Positions 25,714-37,296 of a DNA stretch of 64,000 nucleotides are shown here, piece after piece. A program made the position numbers and the translations under genes. The notes beneath the pieces are model-generated. The model did not search any database, was not told the origin of the DNA, and worked only from the letters and a program-made list of their open reading frames with translations. Origin of the DNA: Marisa cornuarietis (lineage: Eukaryota > Mollusca > Gastropoda > Architaenioglossa > Ampullariidae); contig SMMW01000576.1 of NCBI GenBank assembly GCA_004794655.1, forward strand, positions 3,733,501 to 3,797,500. Reading direction: 5' to 3'. Position 1 is the first letter of the stretch; the number at the start of each line of letters is the position of its first letter.

Positions 25714-26063
25714 CCGTAAATTTCGGACTTGAAGCCGTAACGCGTAACCTTTCCCCCAGCTTAGCGGCTTAAACAGGGATCAGCTTGTCTGCGGATTTTT
25801 TTCAGATTCCGATTTTTGGATGAGCTCCAGGTTACAGAGTTAACTGTTCACATTTTTGAATCAAAGCCGCATACCATAGAAACATTCAGATCAGTTGTTG
25901 AAGCACACACTCTCATCATGCTGAAAACGAGACGCAATACCTACGATGCAGCTTTCAAGTTGTATATGGGGCTTATCTGTGAAGAAAAAAAATGTTTTTC
26001 TTCAAAATTTAGTGGGTGCGGCTTATAAACAGGTGCGCCCAATAGACCAAAATTTAGGGTATA
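25713..26063 (+). mobile_element. pogo-like (Tc1/mariner superfamily) miniature element
   Basis: The left end reads CCGTAAATTTCGGACTT.AAGCCG and the right end is its imperfect inverse (GTGCGCCCAATAGACCAAAATTTAGGGTA). This matches the widespread invertebrate family with 'TATTTTCGGACTATAAGCCGCACC' ends, as I remember it. An internal frame at 25816-26028 contains TRRNTYDAAFKLYMGLICEE. That resembles the R.YDA.FKL start of the Brinker/CENP-B-like DNA-binding domain of such transposases, after which coding is lost. It is therefore an internally deleted, non-autonomous copy. Confidence 0.6.
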
Positions 26064-26069
26064 TATATA

Positions 26070-27533
26070 TAACACGAAGAGATAATTTTTAATGGGGAGA
26101 ATGATGGAAAGAATTGAGACGGGAGAGAGACAGGATAGTGGTATACTGTAATCCCGTGGATCGCACTATCAGCCTCTCGACGACGACGACGACGACAAAA
26201 ATTACTCGCAAAATATGTTACTTGAGAAGAGCTTATACCTTAAAAAGTTCTCTACTGTCTTCCGGGCTTACAGGTTTATAAGTCTACAGCTCATCAATGT
26301 TCGTTATTTGGGTGGTTAGCGTGAAACAGCTCAGCTGCACATATTCTACGATCATTTTAGTTGACTTTCCAGCATACTGGACTTACTATGTGCCTAGTCC
26401 TAGACAAATGCAGAAATCATTAAAATTTTAACCACAACATTCGGAAATCAAGTGAAGAAATAGCCCACTGATCAGCTTGTGAATATTTCATATTTTAATT
26501 TAAAGAAAGCTCAAGAAGCCGAAAGAGAGAGAGTTTGATAACTTGCTTGAGGTCCCCGTCCGTCCTACTTTTGCAGTACGGTTATGTTCTGAACATAGTT
26601 CAGGCAATTAAAGGTTCGTCCTTACTGAAGCTATAAACTGTTTTCGTCTTAATTGGTGCTCTGTTTCATAATTTGCCCAAACATTTAGCTGACGCTTCCA
26701 ACATTGCTACTCCCACAGGCGGGATTGACCATGGTGTATCATTTTTCCTTGCACTAATTAATTAAAGTTAGCGATAACCTTTAGCCACATAGCAGCCTGT
26801 GTTGTGAATCAAACAGTTATTAAAGAAAAAAAGGGGTCGTTAGCAGGACACTAAATAAAACGTCTGGTGATCTGAGGTGACGATGTGGTCTTGGACACTT
26901 CCGGACTTGCACTGATTTTCAGCATGACCCCCATGTATGAACTCTGGTATAATGCTTCTCTCTTAACCTGTGGAATAGAGTAGTGTACTACAGCTCTAGA
27001 TGTCCAGTATTGAAATGTCACGACTAAAGCCAATGCGCCTATCGATCAGGACCACAGCACAGAAAACAAAGATCCATATTCATCCTGTATTTCTTTCACC
27101 CAGACCAAAGCCGAAGACAGGACAACTAACAAAAGCAGACTCAATGGCGAGCAAATACGTACACAGTGAAGGTCTACTGTGGACAATGAGGCGCCAAAAT
27201 TTGGCCGAATTGAGATTCACAGTATCACAAGGCATTTATCAAAACAATCCAGCAACGAACCTTCCCCCTCCCCCCTAAAAAAAAAAAAATGCAACAAACA
27301 ACGATCGAAGGCAAATGAAAAGAAAAGTTAAACCATTGGCCAGTTAGCAAAGGGACATCACTCTAATGTAATACATGTTGGCTATCTTATAATAATAAAT
27401 GAAACCGTATAAAGTGCAATATCTCAGCCACAAGCAAACTCATTGCGCTGAACAAGATCGCGAAATAGTCACAAAGATGTAGAACGAAGAACAACGCGTA
27501 GACTCAATGCGTTCCGGCAGTAAGGGGTGATGG
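26070..27533. other. gene-free stretch
   Basis: AT-rich, apart from the (GAC)n at 26179. A 92-codon frame at 27000-27278 has no recognisable domain. Confidence 0.4.
26179..26196. repeat. (GAC)6 trinucleotide repeat
   Basis: Six GAC units. Confidence 0.9.
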
Positions 27534-28852
27534 TGTCACGGATCACCCGCATACACACCGCAAGTCACCCGCTGACACGCGCATTTGTTAAATCAACACA
27601 ACAAATGACCACTCTGGTGTAGAGCGTCCCTCCGCGAGACGAAGTTATTAAACTCAACGTCACCAGTTGATTACACAATACACAAAATACCTTTCTACAC
27701 AAGGTTAAAAAAAAACCCCAAGTATTTTTACAAGTAGATAGGGTAATATGATTATTATCGTTACATCATAATCATTGCTAGGCTTAGCAGGAAAATACCT
27801 CACTCGAATAGATTAACACGCAGCACAAGCTCGCATAAAGGACATACAAGCAATGGAACTGGTATACAAAATGAACAAATGTCCTTGAATTCGGTGCACT
27901 CAGCACACATAGGTATAAATACGTTAATCTAATAACAGAGTCAGAATGGGTATCACACCCTAGGCCCTAACACCGCCTGTGGAAGGTTTAAACACTCAGT
28001 CTACCCACTCTAAAATTGAGGTTTAAGCATGTAGTCCTCCACTTAACCTTCTTAAGTTCTGGTTATTTCTAATTTTTAACAATTCCTCCCGTAGGAGGTT
28101 TAAAAGAAGCTTACCCTGTGCTTCCCTCTATCTTAAGAAAGGTCTTACTTCGTTTGGGGATGTTCGTCTTGGGGTAAAATCATCGGAAACCCATGCCTCA
28201 TCCTCACGTCAATGGTCCTCCGGAAAGTACGGATATCGTCTGTTGGATATCGCACCACACAAGTCAGTCATTCTGTCTCGCTGTATCGGATGATCCTCCC
28301 CACCTTGGAGATACGCGGACACCCTTTCACTCGTCTTTGCTGAACCCCAGGCCGTCTATAGTCAGCTCCACCCGTCAAAAACCGTAGTTTCCCACAGCCT
28401 TCCTCGCTCTCAGCGAAGTCCCTCTGTCTACGTCAGAAAATTTCTCAGACGCCTGCCTCCTAATTCAGCAAATGTTCTTACTGTACTGTGCAGGTAGTAG
28501 AACCACAGCCCTCGGCTTGAATACCAGTAAGTACTGTGACAACTCTTGTCACTAAACAGCCTCTCTCTAGCGCCTCACGTCGACATACACTATGACGACT
28601 GGTAGGCTTGAATGATGACAGCACACAGCTAGCAGCAACACACCAAGATTGCTTGACTATCGATTAACCAATATCGAAAATTAACCCACTTGCTATGGTC
28701 GGTCTAATATACCCACACCCTTGTTTACGTGGCCAAAAGGTGAGCTCAGCCCGCACCGCACATAAAATACTAAATAAACTGAAACTTCAAATTTCTCGTG
28801 ATCCTCGCGTGGCAGCGACAAAAAAGAACAAGACACCCTAACCACCTGGACA
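27534..28852. mobile_element. possible solo LTR, 1.3 kb
   Basis: It starts TGTCACGGATCACC and ends CACCTGGACA, flanked by an exact GATGG repeat (27529-27533 and 28853-28857). TGTCACGGATC is also the start of the better-supported LTR at 59315-59696 (minus strand), suggesting a related Ty3/gypsy-type family. No coding, second LTR or primer-binding site was found inside. The right boundary lies next to a local tandem duplication (28771-28937), which makes the flanking repeat less convincing. Confidence 0.35.
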
Positions 28853-28937
28853 GATGGTGAGACTGCTCGGATCACTCGTGAAATAAAGTAAAAACCGAGA
28901 CTTTCAATTTCTCGTGATTTCCTGTGTGGCAGTGACA
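28771..28937. repeat. two-unit local duplication, spacing about 113 bases
   Basis: 'CTTCAAATTTCTCGTGAT..TCGCGTGGCAGCGAC' near 28780-28819 is repeated as 'CTTTCAATTTCTCGTGAT..CTGTGTGGCAGTGAC' near 28893-28937, each preceded by AAATAAA.T.AAA. Confidence 0.6.
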
Positions 28938-28989
28938 TACCATAGCACACCGTGTGTGTCGAACTTAATATACATTATACCACCCTACT

Positions 28990-29967
28990 GCCGCACCCCT
29001 TTGTACGCTACAGATGATAACGACTCCAGAGAATAAGGGTTGGTAACATCAGGAGAATACTGAAAATATATTGAGACATTCGGAGAATGATAAGAAGTGT
29101 TATCGTATCAAACTGTAAAAAGGTGATCGTCACCAGTTTATTCACTGCAGCTCAAGGTCACTGCCGAAGCGAGTGAAGCATGGTGGAGTGGAATTCAGAC
29201 AATAAGTCCAAACAGATTTCATAATAACATTTGATATATAATTCAGGTTTAAAACAGAAGAGGTGAGAAAACGCAGCAGAAGCACATGTAAACATGAAGA
29301 TCCAACTATCTCATGACATATATTGAGTAATTTACTCGAAAGCTCAACATCCGAAGTACGGTTTCTGTTGAATGCACATAAAATGGAAAACTCGTAAGTC
29401 GGACTATCTTAAAGGGCAAACCGTGCGCAACATTATTTCTTTATGATCGGGTAAAGTTCGTTTTAAAATAATAGTTCCCGAAATATGAGTACATAATTAT
29501 GCTTAATTTCAAAGATATAAGCCTTTAAACATCGGCATTCTCCCCTGCAACTAGAAAAGCGGGAAAAAATGATTATCCTATACTGAAGAGTTCTCTTACG
29601 CGCCCTGAGTATTTGTAACAGCGAGTGTGTATGTCTTCAAGTCAAATGAAGAATGTTGTCGTGTTCAAGAAGAGATTTTTCCCCCCAAAAAATGAAACAT
29701 CTGAATTTGGAATACAGCCCTACAGATTGGAATTTTATTTAGAAGCTTCGAATGAAGTTAAAAAATATCTAAATGGTCCAAACTGATTTCATTCAACAGA
29801 CTGGTAAGTCAATCAGATCAAAATTTAATGGCCAACAATCACGGTCATTGCAGTCTTTGTATCATTACTGATTGTCTGTTACTAAATGGGCGCATTTGAG
29901 TTAATTTTCCTATGTGTATTATTGTTAATAAAATGTAAACACGTTTCAAAAGTGTTTGTGGAAGTGG
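28990..29967. other. gene-free stretch
   Basis: AT-rich; no exon or repeat recognised. Confidence 0.4.
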
Positions 29968-30147
29968 AAGGATTAGTGTTTTACGCCGAGCCAGCAGCAA
30001 AGACTATATCAATGGAAAGACAGCCAGCCCTGTACACATGCCACATACAGAGAAAGAACAACGTGCCCGAGACGAGAGCTGAACCCAGGACAACCAACCT
30101 TCACTGTATTGGTGACAGACGATAACCGCTGCGCTACCGGACCGCCC
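29968..30147 (-). mobile_element. tRNA-derived SINE
   Basis: Same family as 22082-22246, sharing 'GTGTTTTACGCCGAG', 'CAGCCAGCCCTGTA', 'CACATACAGAGAAAGAACAA' and 'GAGCTGAACCCAGGACA'. The reversed end GGTCCGGTAGCGCAGCGGTT is a good tRNA-type A box and GGGTTCAGCTC a degenerate B box. The element points left. Confidence 0.8.
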
Positions 30148-31278
30148 ACTTCAATGTGGCGCCCCTATCCTACTAACTAAACCAACCAACAAATCAAGCC
30201 ATTACAAACTTTTGCACTGCTACACATCAAAAAGGCTAACTAAGCAACAAAAAGTCGCCAGATGCTCTTCGCCACCAGCGTCTCTGTCAGCGTTCAAATT
30301 AAATAAATAAAAAAGAGATGGATTCAGATGCTCTGTCATTACTGCCTCAGCACCTGTCTGACTGCAGACGTTAATCCAGTAGGTCCCGGCTCTTCGATCA
30401 GCACAGACCATGCATCGCTCTGTCCTGCACATGTTCGGCCTCAAAAGCGTGTTGAGATGGCAGATGGCCACATTTCCCCGCACGTGAGTTCTCCGGACCA
30501 CTTCTCCAGCACGTGCTACAATCAAACCCCGCCCCCTCTGTTCGCGAGGATTGATCGAGGCAGTCTAAACACACAAGAGGCGCTACGTCTCTGTACGTGA
30601 TGGCTGTACACGAGACAACCAGCTGTCACGTGACACGTCGACATCTGTAGTCGAGGCAGTCAGCAGCCACAGATCGCAAGAAGACGAAAGGAGACAACGA
30701 ATGTTCCGTCATCAAATGTGTTTGCCTGCTTTTGGCTTTAAATGAACACCTTTATATACCCCGAAGTACAGTTCAACACAAATATTTGCGAAAGTTTGAA
30801 AGTATCACTCACTTATTTTTCTAGTAATCTGTGTGTCAGAAGCCATGCAACTGGAGATGATAACCTATGTTAAAATAATTCAGATATCCACGCACACTAT
30901 GGTAAATTAAAAAAAAAATCACATCAGTTACACGTGAATGAGAAATTATGCGATGAACAATAAAAGAGACTTCCCCTCCTAACCAGCACAGGATTTCTAG
31001 GTTAAATGATGTAAGAATGATGCCAATGAATAAAAGACGCATCAAGGTGGAAAGAACAGATAAACGAGACGTGCCACCCTTGACATAAATGTAAAACAGC
31101 AATTAGTTTAAAGTACCCGATGTCTCTCTCTCTCTCTCTCTCTCGCACACGATCAAGTCAAATGTTTTCAGATGTGCTTTTAGCCATTTACACCTGTAGG
31201 GTTAGAAAAGCACAGTCAAGGAAAAAGCGATAAAAGCTGTCTGGTGAGTTTATTGGCTAGTGTCGACGCAAAGGGGAG
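30148..31278. other. gene-free stretch with promoter-like patch
   Basis: Around 30480-30660 there are a GC box (CCCCGCCCCC), several CACGTG/CACGTGA E-boxes and CpGs, which together resemble promoter DNA. No exon could be tied to it. A (TC)11 run lies at 31123-31144. Confidence 0.35.
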
Positions 31279-31280
31279 TA

Positions 31281-31847
31281 CAGTACGTAAGACCTCTACT
31301 TACGAGTGAACCAATTTACGAGTAAATCGAGATACGAGCCAAAAAATTGTGAAAATTTTATTCTTACTTACGAGCGGAAATTCGATGTACGAGCTCGAGT
31401 CATTTATATATCGTAGCGTAAAGACATAAACAAATGCAGTCTTAGTGAAAATCTCAATGTTTCAAGTTAAGAACAGTGTAAGTAGTGTTGTCTCATCAGC
31501 TGATACATTCAGCACCCGTCTGCTCTCCTGCTCCCTCTCCTCCCCCGCCACCTGCCTACCTCCGTTATCGACAGTCTTCGTCTCCTCCAAGGTAAGGCTG
31601 ATAAATATAACATATTCTTTATTATTGTATTACCTATATTATTTATATTATTGTGCCATTAATATCTACTATACAGTACCGTATATTATTCCGTATTCAC
31701 ATATAAATTATGTTGTTGTAGGAGGGTTGGAATGCATTAATCCTATTTCTTTTATTTTATATGGGAGAAATAGTTTTAATATTCGAGTTTTTTGACATGG
31801 GAGCTCGGTTGTGGAACGGATTAAACTGGTATGTAGAGGTGCTACTG
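31281..31847. mobile_element. Tc1/mariner-like miniature element with TA target sites
   Basis: It begins CAGTACGTAAGACCTCTACT and ends in the inverse of CAGTAGCACCTCTACATACC, both flanked by TA (31279-31280 and 31848-31849). CAGT ends, the CCTCTACTTACGAG motif repeated as TTACGAG near the left end, and TA duplications fit the pogo/Tigger branch. The 567-base interior has no transposase-like frame, so it is non-autonomous. Confidence 0.65.
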
Positions 31848-31849
31848 TA

Positions 31850-32810
31850 GCCGGACGATCTAAACGAAGAAATCACTCGGCTGTCGTTGTCTCCCATGTC
31901 ATCACCCAACTCTAAAGATCAATGGTCGTTAAGAAATCACTAACGTACACGTTAGTAACAAACGAAATTTTATTGTTAGAGGGATAGTTACGTAATGCGA
32001 AAGTTAGTGTCGCAAACTATTTTTATTGTCCTGTTGCATGTTGACATGCTTTGCGGTATGCATGCGCCTTCTCGTCTACCATCCTGATGGACATATTACT
32101 CTTTTAGCGACACTCTTCTTTAGTTAATAATGTTCTGATTACGGAAACAAAGATGTGTTACTTTTATGATGTTTGGACATCTAGCAAACAGGTTTTCAGC
32201 ACCGTCCTTACACTTAATTCTTTGATCTTTTGTGTGACACACGTTTTACACGTTTTAAGCGTTTCGACCAGACTTTTTGTGATCTGTTCGGAGACAGGAA
32301 CTGTCGCCACCTTTGCCACCACATGATCGCAAAATATTCATCAAAGCGACGACAATAAAGATAACGTCCTCCAGCAGCACATTCCACGGGGTTCTTGGAG
32401 TCTATGCTAAAGGGAAGTAAGTTAAAAAGGCACAGACCTTAATGTCCAAGCGGTAGCGTCCCTTGTAACGGGGTTCTATTATCGAAGCTGACGCTATGAC
32501 GCGCTCATCACACGCAGAGCTGATTGCATACTGGTAGTTTCTAGTATGAAAAATAACACCTTGGCATATGTTACAGTATATTATGTCATCCTATTTGTTT
32601 TCTCAACGTATAATACATATATACAAATAGATAAATGATCCAACCGTCCCTCAGTGTAAAAATTGACGCGCACAAGTAGGAACAATAAAAACAAGCGTTT
32701 ATTAAAGATGAAAGAAAATTGAAAGAGAGAAGAAGAAAGGACGAACACTGCCAAAAATAATGTCAAGATAACACACAAATAAACGTCCCTGCAGAATGAA
32801 CAAATTAATG
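31850..32810. other. gene-free stretch
   Basis: No exon, repeat or structured element recognised. Confidence 0.4.
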
Positions 32811-32811
32811 G

Positions 32812-33300
32812 AAACCCTATACTACAGAGCCTTCACTGGCTCCCAGTGAACAAGCGCATTGACCACAAAGTGCTTTCGACTGCTCAGTCCTGCATGTTCA
32901 AAACTGCTGACTATTTGCAAGAGGTATAGTTCCTCCTTACCAGCCGTCACGTGGTCTGCGCTCTGGTTCCCAGCCACGCTTCTGTCTCCCTGCAGTGGAA
33001 GACACAAACAAGAAGCTCACTGGAGCCAGGGCCTTCACAAACACAGCACCTAAACTGTGGAATGCTCTGCCATCGTCACTCTCCACCATCACCTCAGCAA
33101 CCACGTTTCGGAAAAGATTGAAGACCCACTTGTTTACTTTAGACGGACTTAAACAACCAAGCACAACTTCTGTCTTTATTATTTTTTTTACTTTCCCGTT
33201 GTTTTATTTTCTTCTTCTCTTCTGTTTTTTCTGCGCAATGAACATTCCTTTGAATGGATACCTGCGCATTATAAATCGACATCATCATCATCATCAAACC
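32812..33300 (+). pseudogene. 3' end of a CR1/L2-type LINE reverse transcriptase ORF
   Basis: The translation begins LQSLHWLPVNKRIDHKVL. It ends, after a frame change near 32990, with RAFTNTAPKLWNALPSS then TFRKRLKTHLF. These are the standard C-terminal blocks of CR1/L2-group retrotransposons ('LHWLPV..RI.FK', 'R.FS..AP.LWN.LP', 'F...LKT.LF'). The downstream tail CTGCGCATTATAAATCGA plus (ATC)n at about 33262-33297 is a typical 3' end. Everything upstream in the ORF is missing, as expected of a 5'-truncated copy. Confidence 0.8.
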
Positions 33301-33317
33301 ATTTTCGAGTCCATTAT

Positions 33318-33909
33318 TTGACCTGTCGTCATCCTAGTGATGTGCTGGACTGTGTTTCTTGATTGTGACATTTTGTTTCACTTCTACGGCTTCTGTTGAT
33401 CCACTGATTAACGGTCTTTTCTTCCACGACGCCATTTTCATCTCAGTCCAGTTTCTTGTTTGCGCACGTCGTCAGCGAGATGAAACATGTTCATTGTGGC
33501 TAAACTTTTTGATGACTCGAGGCAGCAAAACTGTCTACATTTTGTTTGACATGTGGAGGTTTATCCTCAGCATTCTTGATCTGTTCTTTCTGATGACTTC
33601 TCCGATGACAATTGCAGATCTAAACTCTAAAATTTCGCCGGTGAAACGTGTCGCCAGTCTCCTCAGACAAATATGGTCTCCAGTTTTCTACTGTCTCCAG
33701 GACTTAAAAAAAAAACAATTTATGCAGTTATTTTAATTTCAAAGACTCGTTGGATAATGAAGTACCATATTCTTGAAGTTATTTATCAGATATCACTACA
33801 ATTTTGTATTATTATTATTCCAGTTTCTATGCGTTATCCCTTTTTCTTTCCTGTCGTCTTGGTTGGTTTCTTCAAGTTCTCCCTATCATGATTATTGTTG
33901 TTATAATTA
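33318..33909. other. gene-free stretch
   Basis: T-rich, with open frames at 33359-33736 and 33673-33891 lacking any domain. Nothing recognised. Confidence 0.4.
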
Positions 33910-33914
33910 GTATC

Positions 33915-34015
33915 ATTTGTAAAGCGCAATGAGCTTGCTCTTAGGGCTGGGATATGGCGCTATAAAAATAACCTTTAATATTAATATTTTAATATTAATA
34001 TTAAATATAATATTA
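33915..34015 (+). repeat. LINE/SINE 3' tail followed by AT-rich repeat
   Basis: GTAAAGCGCAATGAGCTTGC...GATATGGCGCTATAAAAATAA is the common 3' tail of CR1/L2-type LINEs and their dependent SINEs in invertebrates. It is followed by an AT-rich block of short AATATTAATATT palindromes at 33975-34015. Confidence 0.55.
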
Positions 34016-34038
34016 AACCCGCGCAGCCCAGCGCCGTA

Positions 34039-34229
34039 CATTAGTGCAACCACACGTAGGGCGGGTACAACATAAGACAACTTCCCTCCCCGATCACTGT
34101 CTCTCGCCCGACTAGTTAGATTTTATTTTACTATTGTTATTAATTTTTGCCCGGCGTGTTGGCCCAGACAGTGATCGGGGAGGGAAGTTGTCTTATGTTG
34201 TACCCGCCCTACGTGTGGTTGCACTAATG
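34039..34229. repeat. perfect 64-base inverted repeat with 63-base spacer
   Basis: The arm at 34039-34102 and the arm at 34166-34229 are exact reverse complements over 64 bases; I checked this base by base. The spacer (34103-34165) is AT-rich in the middle. No protein coding and no clear target duplication were seen. The right arm ends two bases before the start of the duplicated block at 34232. Confidence 0.95.
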
Positions 34230-34570
34230 AATATTGTTTATATGGAAAGATCAAAGTAGGGTGGGGTTTATTTTAAGTTAAAAAATATTGTAAATACTTT
34301 TGTTTTGCAGACTTAATCCAGTTATAAAATTATTTACATTACAAATTATGAATGACTGCAGAAAAGGTGTATTGATCTGTGTCACCTTGACATCCCCACT
34401 TTGTTACAAAACTTTAATTGATAATTCAGAGTAAAAATTTGAAGACTCTGCTTATTGTGTAAATATTTAGTTTATACTACATTAAATATTATTTACTCAA
34501 TTTGCTTGACAGAAAGGTACAAACAGTATAACAACAAGTAGAAAACCAGAGAAAACAGAAGACGCTTTGT

Positions 34571-35304
34571 ATGAAGAAAAGGATATATAAGGAATATTTC
34601 ACTGCAGTGAATAAAGACCAACAACGAAACAGTGGATCGTCTAGAAAAGATATAAAAAGCAATGAAATAATGAGACAAGTTGGAGAAGGACAACAACACA
34701 CATTAACAAAGCATATAGACAACAAAATCAAACTCTTAACGAGTAGTATTTTTGACCTAAAAAGAAAACAACGAGCTAAAAAAACTTTAGGAAAACTGCA
34801 GGAGTTAATCCAAGAATTAAGAAAGGAAAATACTGGCTTAACCACTCTAACAAACAGAAAGAAGAGATAAATCTGCTTGAGCAATACTCCCGAAGAGACC
34901 CTATAAGGATACACGGACTCCAAGTGGATGGTAGAGACGAAAAGTGTGAAGAATATGAAAAAACAAATCTTAGATAATTATCAACTTTACACTCGGCCTT
35001 CCATAAAATCTCAGCGTTGCATCGAGCGGGGAGACTGTAACAGGACAGACAAAGGCCTGTGCTAGCTAAGTTTGTGTCCCGAAAAGACAAAGAAAGAGTT
35101 TTAAAAGCACGTAGCCGCTTGAAGGGATCTGGTATTGTTATCAATGAAGACCTCACATACCTGAACACACAAAGACTAAATCGTCTGAAACAGCATGACG
35201 GCGTGATATATGCGTGGTCTACATCTGGTGGTAGACTGTTTGTAAAACTACTGAACCTATCTGTGATAAAGATAAAAATGATGACGTGGGTCCAATGGAT
35301 ATAA
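34571..35304 (+). pseudogene. L1-like LINE ORF1 remnant (copy 1)
   Basis: Two frames. At 34571-34870 there is a lysine-rich, heptad-like segment (KHIDNKIKLLTSSIFDLKRK, LGKLQELIQELRKEN), i.e. a coiled coil. At 35059-35304 the reading FVSRKDKERVLKARSRLKGS, then VINEDLTYLN and YAWSTSGGRLFVKL, matches the ORF1 C-terminal RNA-binding region of L1-like invertebrate elements. Stops between the two frames show it is no longer intact. Confidence 0.7.
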
Positions 35305-35450
35305 AATTGATTAGACTAACATATGGAAGTGAAACACAACACCATAAATCGAACGGAGGACAACAGCAACGCTTTCCCCAAGATAGGCTACAACACGTAA
35401 ACCGGCTGCAGCGCCACCAGCAACCGAAACACAAGACTTAAGGTACACAG

Positions 35451-36803
35451 CAGGGCTGATGTGCATGAGCGAACTTAAAAGTGAACTTAAGCTTGAGTCC
35501 GCTATCTCAGCCTTAAGTCGGGTAAATCGGTGTGCACAAGCAAACTGAAGTCCGCTAAGTACAAAATTCCTTACTCAACTTTAGGGCTGCCCTCCCCCTG
35601 GTATAAACCCTTACTTAGCCGAGTCGGGCTGTAGATTTCTGATTTCTTCGTGTGAAGAGTGAAAGATGGCAGCGAGACGATCGACTGTGTTTCACAAATC
35701 ACAATGATGTTTAGACGACGTTTGAGGAGGGAATGTATTTCGTGACTGGAAAAATCGTTTTGCAAAAATGTTGTGCTACATACAACGACACTGAATCGAG
35801 TTGAATGTTCCATTTCGACTCCGGCGAGTCGATAGCTTGTCTCTGTTTGACTTGATACAAGAGAACAACAACACTCGCTGCCTCGAAAGGGTTTAGCTTG
35901 CCACCCCCTATCATGCAGTTGATGATAGCACTGAGGTTTTATGCTGCAAGGTACTTCCAAGTCACGATCGGCGACATTTTTGAAACTGACCGACCTACGG
36001 TGTCACGGGTCAACGCTCGTGTGAGGAAGAGGCACGACGAGTGATGGCTGACTTTAACAATCAAGTCAGTTTTCCAAATGTTATGGGTGCCTGAACTGCA
36101 CCCATGTACGAATTATAGTTCCAGCGGAGACTGAAACAGAATTTGTCACCACTCAATCAACAGCCGGCTGATTTTGTGATGCTAACATGATAATCACAAT
36201 TAAAAAACTGTGTGGTAAACTATAGCCAGGGTCAGTTTTTTCCATTTTTGAAAGTTATCTAAGATTTTGTGTTCCAGATGACCATCTACTGCATTGTTCT
36301 GCATAATCTTGTGACTACACTTGGGATACCACATCCAGATTCTGATGAATAAATTCTTCGGATTCTGACGCAAACAGGCCCACCTTAATATATTTTCTTC
36401 GATTAAGTCAGCGAGTAATAGAATCGCACAGTTCTATAGTTTGCCTTGCAATCTTTCTTCTTTGTCATAATTTTGTTGAAGACTGCTTCTATCTTCACAC
36501 TCAGGCAATCTCTGCGAAATTGTTTGGGTAGTAAATGTAAACAAACACAAAAGCGTGGTACGCTTCCGAAGAGAGCGATTGTTGATTGGCTGTTTGTTTC
36601 TAAACAACCAATGACCGAAGGGAATCCCCACAAAGGACGAGAGGTCAGCGCATTGACCCATTTCTTAACTAAGCAAGCAGTTAAGTCCGCTCATACACAC
36701 CCACGTCGATTCTCGCCAAGCACGAACTCAGCTGAGTCAAGTTTGCGGTTAAGTCGGGCAACTTAAGTAAGAAATTTAAGTTCGCTTATGCACATCAGCC
36801 CTG
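35451..36803 (+). mobile_element. PIF/Harbinger DNA transposon, decayed
   Basis: Terminal inverted repeats of 29 bases start CAGGGCTGATGTGCAT.AGCG at both ends, with one mismatch. Inside, at about 35640-36200, broken frames recall the HARBI1 nuclease: FYAARYFQVTIGDIFETDR then PTVSRVNARVRKR near 35937-36040, and QVSFPNVMG, then CTHVRIIVPAETE near 36063-36135. The copy at 48298-51813 lacks the element and has CAACTG at the same position (49516-49521). Stops and frameshifts make it non-autonomous. No target duplication is evident. Confidence 0.88.
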
Positions 36804-37296
36804 GAGCCTTCAACTTCTCGTTCTCAGTTTGCCCAACCTACCCACTCTACCCCACCCGGCCTGCTACTGCAACCACTGAAACAACTTGCTCCCAGCCGCA
36901 ACGGGAAACGGACAACGAACTTTCTCGTCTGACCGGAGACGTCGGCTGTGCAAATACGAACTCAGTTGCCGCCGACAGACATTTCGCTGGGTGTATGTGA
37001 TGGTTAGAAATACTTTAAGTGACTCCTACCATTTAGACCCGGATTAATAGATTTTAAACGTCTTTTCTGGTAAGTCTTCCGTATACTATTAACTTTTTTT
37101 CTAGAAAACTGGAGAGAAGTTTTCCCTCTGTCTCTTTTCTTAGGTCCATTTTTTGTTCCATGCCGTTTAATATATTTTAAATGAGATACCTATACACCCC
37201 TTTAACTAGGCTTCCCTTATTTACAAGATTTGTCAAAACGCTCAGATTATTATTCTGGATACCGTCACTTTTAAGGATTAATGGACAGGTTAGCTA

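Noticed and set aside
34489..35168. Minus-strand frames of 144 and 130 codons opposite the L1-like ORF1
   Set aside because: Shadows of the plus-strand ORF1 remnants; the plus-strand reading carries the family motifs.
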